NCBI GenBank assembly: GCA_947090385.1
Contig: CAMUNZ010000002.1
Location: 1 to 59,537 of the forward strand
Source of the DNA: an uncultured Campylobacter sp.
Lineage (GTDB): Bacteria; Campylobacterota; Campylobacteria; Campylobacterales; Campylobacteraceae
DNA: 59,537 nt
Reading direction: 5' to 3'
Made by a program: the position numbers and the translations under genes. Positions 54,112 through 59,537 of the stretch are shown one piece after another (the first letter of the stretch is position 1; every line of letters begins with the position of its first letter). The notes below the pieces were generated by a model. That model was not told the origin of the DNA. It saw only the letters and a program-made list of their open reading frames with translations, and did no database searches.

Positions 54112-55320
54112 TTATAATCCCACTGCACTTAAAGTTTGATATTTATTCATATAAACTTGTGCTTCAATGCGTCTCATCGTATCTAAGGCAACAGAAATTA
54201 CAATCAAAACAGATGTGCCACCGAAATAAAATGGCGCATGCATGAAATTTGTCAAAAGCCAAGGAATTGTAGTAACCAAACCTAAATATAATGATCCCCA
54301 AATTGTTAGCTTTCCAGCAACATCATTCAAAAATCCAGCTGTGCTTTCTCCTGGTCTTACTCCAGGTATAAATCCACCTTGTCTTTTTAAATTTTCGCTT
54401 ATATCTTTTGCATTAAATACAATTGAAGCATAAAAAAATGCAAAAAAGATAACAAACAAAAATGACAAAAAGTGAAAAAACCAACCGCTAGGATTTAACA
54501 AATCATTTATCATCATCACATATTTATTTGTACTTGCTTGTAAAATAGTACTTGGAAACATTAAAATAGCACTTGCAAAAATAGGCGGTATAACACCACT
54601 TAAATTCACTTTTATAGGAATGTAATTCATAATTCTTTTATTTTGATTTTGCATAATCACTTTTCTAGAATATGATATAGGAATTCGTCTTTCTCCCATT
54701 TCTATATAAATAATAATGCCGATAGTTACAAACATAACCAAAAGTATCAAAATAACAATCAAAAAATTCATCTCGCCGACATTTACACTTGTGAAAAGAT
54801 TTCCAATAGCACTCGGAATTCCGCTAACAATACCAGCAAAAATAACCAAACTTATACCATTTCCGATACCTCTTTGTGTTATTTGCTCTCCTATCCACAT
54901 AAGTAGCATAGTCCCAACCAACATAGATATACAAGTAATTGGTATAAATAATCCAGTTTCTAACATGCCTTCTAATATAGCAGATTCTCCACGACTACTA
55001 GGAAAATTTTGCAATCCTATGCTAACACCTATAGCTTGTACAAGAGTAATTCCTATAGTTGCATAGCGTATAATTTGCATATATTTTTGCATTCCGTCGC
55101 GCTCTTTTTTCATTTTTCCTAAATTTGGAAAGGTAGCGGTTAATAACTCCATAATGATCGAAGCAGTGATGTAGGGCATAATTCCAAGAGAAATTATACT
55201 AAGTCTTTCAGCGGCACCACCACTAAACATATTAAATAATCCAAGGGCGTTGTTGCTATTGTTATCAAAAAATTCTTTTATTACCGAGACATTAACGCCA
55301 GGGACTGGCACATACGCCAA
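54112..55320 (-). CDS. secY: Protein translocase subunit SecY, 5' end apparently frameshifted
   Basis: The channel subunit of the Sec translocon, 402 residues in this frame with ten membrane segments. The conserved GIMPYITASIIMEL segment (membrane helix 2) and the loop KKERDGMQKYMQ are present. This frame opens with TTG at 55320 (AYVPVPG), inside membrane segment 1. The natural start is ATG 55376, which overlaps the rplO stop and encodes [19 protein letters not shown]; its frame then runs into a stop. A 13-base deletion between two GTTT repeats, removing residues such as AYRV, would explain this. Either a sequencing error or real disruption is possible. Confidence 0.9.
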   Translation of the reverse strand: MAYVPVPGVNVSVIKEFFDNNSNNALGLFNMFSGGAAERLSIISLGIMPYITASIIMELLTATFPNLGKMKKERDGMQKYMQIIRYATIGITLVQAIGVSIGLQNFPSSRGESAILEGMLETGLFIPITCISMLVGTMLLMWIGEQITQRGIGNGISLVIFAGIVSGIPSAIGNLFTSVNVGEMNFLIVILILLVMFVTIGIIIYIEMGERRIPISYSRKVIMQNQNKRIMNYIPIKVNLSGVIPPIFASAILMFPSTILQASTNKYVMMINDLLNPSGWFFHFLSFLFVIFFAFFYASIVFNAKDISENLKRQGGFIPGVRPGESTAGFLNDVAGKLTIWGSLYLGLVTTIPWLLTNFMHAPFYFGGTSVLIVISVALDTMRRIEAQVYMNKYQTLSAVGL

Positions 55321-55375
55321 AACAAAAATCCAAGTGTGATGAGAATTTTGTTTATAAGCGTTTTATTAGTATTCA

Positions 55376-55777
55376 TTATTTATTACCACTAACGCTTACA
55401 TTTTCGTCTTTAATCTTATCTTTTAAAGTTCTTGCACTTTTTCCGATAAGTTTAATTTTAGTGATTGTTTTAGCAAATTTATGAACGCTTCTCAAAGTTT
55501 GAATTGAAATTTCGTCTAAATTTTTAATAGCATCAAATTTCTCTACATTTATAACATAAGGTTTTCCAACATGAGAAACAAAGCCTACTTTTGGCAATCT
55601 TCTTTGAAGTGGTTGTTGTCCGCCTTCAAAGCCTCTTTTCGCGTTATAGCCTTTTCTAGCTGTTTGACCTTTGCCACCTTTTGTAGCTGTTTTTCCCCAG
55701 CCACTTCCTTGACCTCTACCAATTCTTTTTGTTTTTTGAGTAGAACCAGCGGCTTTTTTTAAATTTTCAAGTCCCAT
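55376..55777 (-). CDS. rplO: 50S ribosomal protein L15
   Basis: A large-subunit protein that binds 23S rRNA at a late assembly step. It is 133 residues and carries the Gly-rich basic start [22 protein letters not shown]. rpsE precedes it directly; the usual rpmD is absent. The stop TAA shares one base with the natural secY ATG at 55376. Confidence 0.97.
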   Translation of the reverse strand: MGLENLKKAAGSTQKTKRIGRGQGSGWGKTATKGGKGQTARKGYNAKRGFEGGQQPLQRRLPKVGFVSHVGKPYVINVEKFDAIKNLDEISIQTLRSVHKFAKTITKIKLIGKSARTLKDKIKDENVSVSGNK

Positions 55778-55779
55778 AA

Positions 55780-56223
55780 CTATCCTTTTAACATTTCAAG
55801 AGCTTTTACTGTGGCTCTTACAACATTTGCTGAATTATTTGAACCAAGTGATTTTGTCAAAATATCTTTAATCCCTGCAAGTTCCAAAACAGGTCTAGCG
55901 CCACCACCAGCGATAACTCCAGTTCCTTCGCTTGCTGGTTTTAGTAAAATTCGACTTGCATTGTATTTAACAACAATATCATGAGGAATAGTTGAACCTT
56001 TTAATTTTACATTTATAATATTTTTAAATGCATCGTCTACAGCTTTTCTAATAGCATCTGGAACTTCTTTTGATTTTCCAAAACCAAAACCAACTAGACC
56101 TTTTTTATTGCCAATAACAACCAAAGCGGTAAATCTAAATCTTCTACCACCTTTTACAACTTTTGTAACACGACCAATATCGACGATTACTTCTTCAAAT
56201 TCTTCTTTATTATATTTTTCCAT
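55780..56223 (-). CDS. rpsE: 30S ribosomal protein S5
   Basis: A decoding-accuracy protein of 147 residues from ATG 56223 (a TTG at 56226 would add one residue). The signature [25 protein letters not shown] and the [15 protein letters not shown] segment are visible. It lies ten bases downstream of rplR in the spc operon, followed by rplO after two bases. Confidence 0.97.
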   Translation of the reverse strand: MEKYNKEEFEEVIVDIGRVTKVVKGGRRFRFTALVVIGNKKGLVGFGFGKSKEVPDAIRKAVDDAFKNIINVKLKGSTIPHDIVVKYNASRILLKPASEGTGVIAGGGARPVLELAGIKDILTKSLGSNNSANVVRATVKALEMLKG

Positions 56224-56233
56224 CAATATTTCC

Positions 56234-56590
56234 TTATAGTTTTACGCCGTTTTCACGAACGCTTTGTGCAAATTCTGCGATAACTCCGTGATACAAATAG
56301 CCATTTCTATCAAAAACAACTTCGCTTAAACCAGCAGATTTAATCTTTTGAACTATATCTTTACCGATAGTTTTAGCACCTTCTTTATTGGCTTTTGCGC
56401 CAAGTTTTATCCCGCTTGAAGCACAAATTGTGATACCTTTTACATCATCAATAACTTGCGCATAAATAGTTTTATTTGATTTAAAAATGCTAAGTCTAGG
56501 TTTAGAAGCTGTACCTGAAATTTTAGATCTAATTTTAATTTTTCTTTTTGCTCTTAAAGCAATTTTTCTTTTTAATATATTTGCTACCAT
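56234..56590 (-). CDS. rplR: 50S ribosomal protein L18
   Basis: A 5S rRNA-binding protein of 118 residues, with [24 protein letters not shown] core (here [16 protein letters not shown]), and [23 protein letters not shown] near the end. It is preceded by rplF with a ten-base gap. Confidence 0.96.
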   Translation of the reverse strand: MVANILKRKIALRAKRKIKIRSKISGTASKPRLSIFKSNKTIYAQVIDDVKGITICASSGIKLGAKANKEGAKTIGKDIVQKIKSAGLSEVVFDRNGYLYHGVIAEFAQSVRENGVKL

Positions 56591-56600
56591 ACTTCAACCC

Positions 56601-57137
56601 TTACTTTTTAGATGTTTTTCCAGCTTTGCGGATAATATGCTCTTCAACATATTTTACACCTTTACCTTTGTAAGGCTCTGGCGGCCTAAATCCTCTAATT
56701 TCTGCTGCAATTTGACCAACTTGTTGTTTATTAGCGCCTTTAATTGTGATAATATTTTTTTCTACGCTTATATCTATGCCTTTTGGAATATCAAAATTTA
56801 CAGGGTGAGAAAAACCTAAAATAAGCTCTAAAACATTACCTTTTACAGATGCTCTATAACCAACTCCGTTGATTTCAAGTTGTTTTGTAAAACCATCAGT
56901 TAAACCAACAACAACATTATGTGCTAAAGCTCTAAAAGTTCCCCAATAAGCTCTATCTTGACGTTCATCACTTTTTGGTTCAAAAGAGATTTTTCCGTCT
57001 TCTATTTTTACATTTACAAAATTTTTAGTATCTAAAACAGCATCTTTGTTGCCTTTTTTAAATGTCAAAACGCCATTATTTAGACCAACTTCAATACCGT
57101 TAGGAATAGATACAGGTTGTTTTCCTATACGAGACAT
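56601..57137 (-). CDS. rplF: 50S ribosomal protein L6
   Basis: A protein near the sarcin-ricin loop, 178 residues, with the C-terminal signature [11 protein letters not shown] (about 156-166) and a typical start [12 protein letters not shown]. It is separated from rpsH by an unusually large 109-base gap that includes a terminator-like hairpin, so a local promoter may serve rplF onward. Confidence 0.97.
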   Translation of the reverse strand: MSRIGKQPVSIPNGIEVGLNNGVLTFKKGNKDAVLDTKNFVNVKIEDGKISFEPKSDERQDRAYWGTFRALAHNVVVGLTDGFTKQLEINGVGYRASVKGNVLELILGFSHPVNFDIPKGIDISVEKNIITIKGANKQQVGQIAAEIRGFRPPEPYKGKGVKYVEEHIIRKAGKTSKK

Positions 57138-57219
57138 TTGATTCCTTTTTATTTGTCTAGGGTATGTCTACTTTTACGAATGGATACCACAATACCATAA
57201 AAAAGCGACAAAATTTTAA

Positions 57220-57238
57220 GGCTTTGAAATTCAAAGCC
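57220..57238 (-). terminator. Terminator-like hairpin after rpsH
   Basis: On the minus strand GGCTTTGAA and TTCAAAGCC form an inverted repeat with a minimal loop (practical stem about seven pairs), followed by TTAAAATTTT. It starts nine bases after the rpsH stop and lies inside the spc operon. It could terminate, attenuate, or protect the upstream mRNA end. Confidence 0.55.
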
Positions 57239-57246
57239 AACTTAAA

Positions 57247-57642
57247 TTACCAAATAGTGCAAAGCACTTCGCCACCAACTCCGATTTTATGAGATTCTAT
57301 ACCAGTCATAACACCTTTGCTTGTGCTCATGATAACAGTTCCATAACCATTTTTGTATCGTCTAAATTCTTCATGTCCTCTGTAAATTCTAAGACCTGGT
57401 TTAGAAACTCTTTTTAATTCATGAATTACACTTTTACCTTTTTCATCATATTTTAAAACGACATTGATAAATTTTTTATTATCATTTTCTTCAACATTAA
57501 AGCTTTCTATATAGCCTTTTTCAACTAAAATTTTCATTATAGCTTCAACAACATTTGAATGAAGAAGTTTTGTGCTATTAAGTCTTCTCATAGATGCATT
57601 TCTTATTCTAGTAAGTCCATCAGAAATTAAATCATTTACCAT
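57247..57642 (-). CDS. rpsH: 30S ribosomal protein S8
   Basis: A 16S rRNA central-domain binding protein of 131 residues with [16 protein letters not shown] at the start and the C-terminal [29 protein letters not shown] type signature. In E. coli S8 represses its own operon. It is followed by the hairpin gap and preceded by rpsN (gap of ten bases). Confidence 0.97.
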   Translation of the reverse strand: MVNDLISDGLTRIRNASMRRLNSTKLLHSNVVEAIMKILVEKGYIESFNVEENDNKKFINVVLKYDEKGKSVIHELKRVSKPGLRIYRGHEEFRRYKNGYGTVIMSTSKGVMTGIESHKIGVGGEVLCTIW

Positions 57643-57652
57643 ATTTTCTCCC

Positions 57653-57838
57653 TTACCAACTTGCTTTTTTAAGACCAGGTATTAAACCCTCATTTGCCAT
57701 TTTTCTTAAACACACACGGCAAATTCCAAAATCTCTATAAACTGAGTGTGGTCTTCCACAAATTTTACATCTAGTATAAGCACGCGCTGAAAATTTTGCT
57801 GTTCGTGCTGCTTTTGCTATCATAGATTTTTTTGCCAT
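57653..57838 (-). CDS. rpsN: 30S ribosomal protein S14, zinc-binding type Z
   Basis: A 61-residue S14 carrying both zinc pairs (CKIC at about 24-27 and CRVC at about 40-43), so this is the short zinc-dependent form rather than the 100-residue zinc-free type. It sits between rplE (one-base gap) and rpsH. Confidence 0.97.
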   Translation of the reverse strand: MAKKSMIAKAARTAKFSARAYTRCKICGRPHSVYRDFGICRVCLRKMANEGLIPGLKKASW

Positions 57839-57839
57839 A

Positions 57840-58385
57840 TTATTTTCCTTTTGTAAAAGGCAAACCTAAAAGTTCTAATAATTTTAGTGCCTCTTTATCG
57901 CTATTTGTAGTAGTTACAATAGTTATATTCATACCGTGAGTTCTAAGAATTTTGTCAAATTCTACCTCTGGAAACATAAGTTGTTCTGATAGACCAAAAT
58001 TATAATTTCCTCTACCATCAAACCCATCTCTTGGAAGTCCTCTAAAATCTTTAACTCTTGGAAGAGCTATGCTTACTAATTTATCAAAAAATGCAAACAT
58101 TCTTTCTTTTCTTAGAGTTACTTTTATACCTACAGGAAAACCTTCCCTGACTTTAAAACCAGCAACTGATTTTTTAGCATTTGTGATAACTGCTTTTTGT
58201 CCAGCTATCAAAGAAATGGTATCTGCCATATTTTGCAAAATTTTTTGATCTTTACTACTTTCGCCAGCACCAACGCTTATAACTATTTTGTCTAAAGCTG
58301 GTATTAACACAGGATTTTTTATATCAAATTCTTTTGCAAGTTGTTCTCGAATTGTAGCTTGATATTTCTCTTTTATTCTAATCAT
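57840..58385 (-). CDS. rplE: 50S ribosomal protein L5
   Basis: A 5S rRNA-binding protein, 181 residues. The signature [16 protein letters not shown] and the segment [26 protein letters not shown] (about 81-106) are present. It follows rplX after three bases. Confidence 0.97.
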   Translation of the reverse strand: MIRIKEKYQATIREQLAKEFDIKNPVLIPALDKIVISVGAGESSKDQKILQNMADTISLIAGQKAVITNAKKSVAGFKVREGFPVGIKVTLRKERMFAFFDKLVSIALPRVKDFRGLPRDGFDGRGNYNFGLSEQLMFPEVEFDKILRTHGMNITIVTTTNSDKEALKLLELLGLPFTKGK

Positions 58386-58388
58386 TTA

Positions 58389-58619
58389 CTACTCCTCTAC
58401 TTTTGCAACATTTGAAATATCAATAGGCATTTCTTTACTTATATGACCGCCATTTTGAAATTTCTCACTAGGTTTTACAGATTTTTTAGCCATTTTGCAA
58501 CCTTCTACGATAACTTTTTTATCTTGAGGATATACAGCTAAAACTTTTCCACTTTTACCTTTATCATCACCTGCGATAATTTTTACCATATCGCCTTTTT
58601 TAATTTTACATTTAACCAT
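58389..58619 (-). CDS. rplX: 50S ribosomal protein L24
   Basis: An early 23S rRNA assembly initiator of 76 residues with the KOW motif (GDMVKIIAGDDKGKSGKVLAV, about 9-29). It starts at the rplN stop (one-base overlap) and is short of the about 100-residue E. coli form, as is normal in this group. Confidence 0.95.
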   Translation of the reverse strand: MVKCKIKKGDMVKIIAGDDKGKSGKVLAVYPQDKKVIVEGCKMAKKSVKPSEKFQNGGHISKEMPIDISNVAKVEE

Positions 58620-58987
58620 TATAAAACCTCCGGTGCAAGTGAAACAATTTTCATAAAACCACTATATCGAACTTCTCTACCAACTGGACCAAAAATACGG
58701 GTGCCGATTGGTTCTTTTTTAGAATCGAGTAAAACAGCGGCGTTATCATCAAATCTGATTAAAGAGCCATTATCTCTTTTAATCTCTTTATTTGTTCTTA
58801 CTATAACTGCTTTTACTACTTGACCTACTTTAATTTTTCCATTTGGTAGCGCTTTTTTGACAGAACAAACAATAACATCGCCAACAGTAGCATATCTTCT
58901 TTTGCTTCCGCCAAGAACTTTAATACACATAAGTTCTTTTGCACCACTATTATCAGCAACTGCAAGTCGTGTAAAACTTTGTATCAT
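58619..58987 (-). CDS. rplN: 50S ribosomal protein L14
   Basis: A subunit-interface protein, 122 residues, opening with [20 protein letters not shown] and containing [23 protein letters not shown]. It overlaps rpsQ by one base and rplX by one base. Confidence 0.97.
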   Translation of the reverse strand: MIQSFTRLAVADNSGAKELMCIKVLGGSKRRYATVGDVIVCSVKKALPNGKIKVGQVVKAVIVRTNKEIKRDNGSLIRFDDNAAVLLDSKKEPIGTRIFGPVGREVRYSGFMKIVSLAPEVL

Positions 58988-59244
58988 TATTCAACTCCTG
59001 TCTTTAAGACTTTTTGAAGACGAAAAGATTTTTTTGCACTCAATGGTCTGCATTCAACAGCCGATATGGTATCACCAACCTTTGTCTCATTTTTTTCATC
59101 ATGAATTAGATATTTTTTAAATCTTTTTACGATTTTGTGATATCTAGGATGTATAACTCGTCTTTCAACCAAAATAGTAGCGGTTTTATCACCTGCTTTT
59201 TTCAAAACAACACCGCTTATCACTCTTTTCATTTCTACTGCCAT
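58987..59244 (-). CDS. rpsQ: 30S ribosomal protein S17
   Basis: A primary 16S rRNA-binding protein, 85 residues, with the OB-fold sequence [20 protein letters not shown] and [17 protein letters not shown]. The start at 59244 follows AAGGAT; an internal ATG at 59232 is less likely. It comes nine bases after rpmC. Confidence 0.96.
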   Translation of the reverse strand: MAVEMKRVISGVVLKKAGDKTATILVERRVIHPRYHKIVKRFKKYLIHDEKNETKVGDTISAVECRPLSAKKSFRLQKVLKTGVE

Positions 59245-59253
59245 TTTTTATCC

Positions 59254-59439
59254 TTATTTAATTGCATTAATTGCAGTGCTAACTTTGGCAATATCTTTAC
59301 GAACTACCGTTAACTCTTTTGGGTTACTTAACTGCATTGTTTTAAGTTTATGTTTAAGAGTAAATTGAAGTTTCTTTTTTTCAATCAAAAGAGCATTTAA
59401 TTCTTGTAAATTCTTATCTTTTAACTCAGTATATTTCAT
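59254..59439 (-). CDS. rpmC: 50S ribosomal protein L29
   Basis: A protein at the ribosomal tunnel exit and part of the binding site for trigger factor and SRP. It is 61 residues, helical and Lys-rich. Its start lies within the last codons of rplP, overlapping it by 14 bases. Confidence 0.95.
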   Translation of the reverse strand: MKYTELKDKNLQELNALLIEKKKLQFTLKHKLKTMQLSNPKELTVVRKDIAKVSTAINAIK

Positions 59440-59537
59440 TGCTATTCTCCCTGCTTACTATTTTTGTTTTAAAAGGAAGTTTATGAATGGATAAAGTTAA
59501 AGCCTCCATTGATAACTCTTTTGAAACTCCTGTCATC
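59426..59537 (-). CDS. rplP: 50S ribosomal protein L16, C-terminal part (runs off the window)
   Basis: The last 36 codons of L16 are readable on the minus strand, beginning [15 protein letters not shown] and ending at TGA 59428-59426; the rest lies beyond the edge. The sequence [12 protein letters not shown] is the typical L16 end. It overlaps rpmC, which confirms the rplP-rpmC-rpsQ order of the S10/spc operon. Confidence 0.95.
   Translation of the reverse strand, partial: MTGVSKELSMEALTLSIHKLPFKTKIVSRENSNEIY

Overview
The window is very AT-rich, densely coding DNA from an epsilonproteobacterium, most likely a Campylobacter. The evidence is the operon layouts (dnaG beside a PP-loop tRNA-thiolation-like gene, an rpmD-less spc operon, tig-clpP-def-comM), the short overlapping genes, and the TATAAT-type promoters preceded by A/T-rich DNA. 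The Hyf hydrogenase and the large YadA-type adhesin point to a host-associated, low-oxygen species of the C. hominis / C. ureolyticus / C. concisus type. The species cannot be fixed from the sequence alone. No stretch longer than 300 bases lacks a gene; the largest gaps (9641-9851, 11633-11838, 25276-25524) hold promoters, a terminator and an A15 tract.

Layout. 1-261: a pepF-like N-terminal fragment that breaks off at a junction with about 100 bases of different composition. 258-11632: housekeeping genes, namely sstT, metK, tRNA-Lys, cysQ, gltA, an antiporter-yfcE-topA-dcd operon, and the accB-accC fatty-acid synthesis pair. 11839-21313: a compact ten-gene operon for a group 4 [NiFe] hydrogenase (hyfABCEFGHIJ plus a HycI-type protease), with ion-translocating membrane subunits, the NiFe catalytic subunit and its maturation factors. 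No formate dehydrogenase, regulator or HyfD subunit lies beside it. 21372-24561: pyrG and recJ. 24565-25275: a secreted Sel1/Hcp-like repeat protein.

25525-33354 is the most distinctive part. It holds a 2,333-residue trimeric autotransporter adhesin with an extended signal peptide, YadA head and neck repeats, a 1,066-bp apparently exact internal direct repeat and a YadA anchor. It is followed by a lipoprotein with a BamE/SmpA-like domain and an OmpA-like peptidoglycan-binding domain, the architecture of TpgA, the partner of the Acinetobacter AtaA adhesin.

33373-54111 is again housekeeping: dnaG, a LapB-like TPR protein, rnhA, rnc, aroC, yigZ, bcp, ilvE, an SPFH protein, hisIE, the overlapping minus-strand chain coaE-dapF-tig-clpP-def-comM-nnr-purN, purM, a metallo-beta-lactamase-fold hydrolase and map. 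54112-59537 is the S10/spc ribosomal-protein operon on the minus strand (rplP partial through secY and map). The secY 5' end carries an apparent 13-base frameshifting deletion. A terminator-like hairpin lies between rpsH and rplF.
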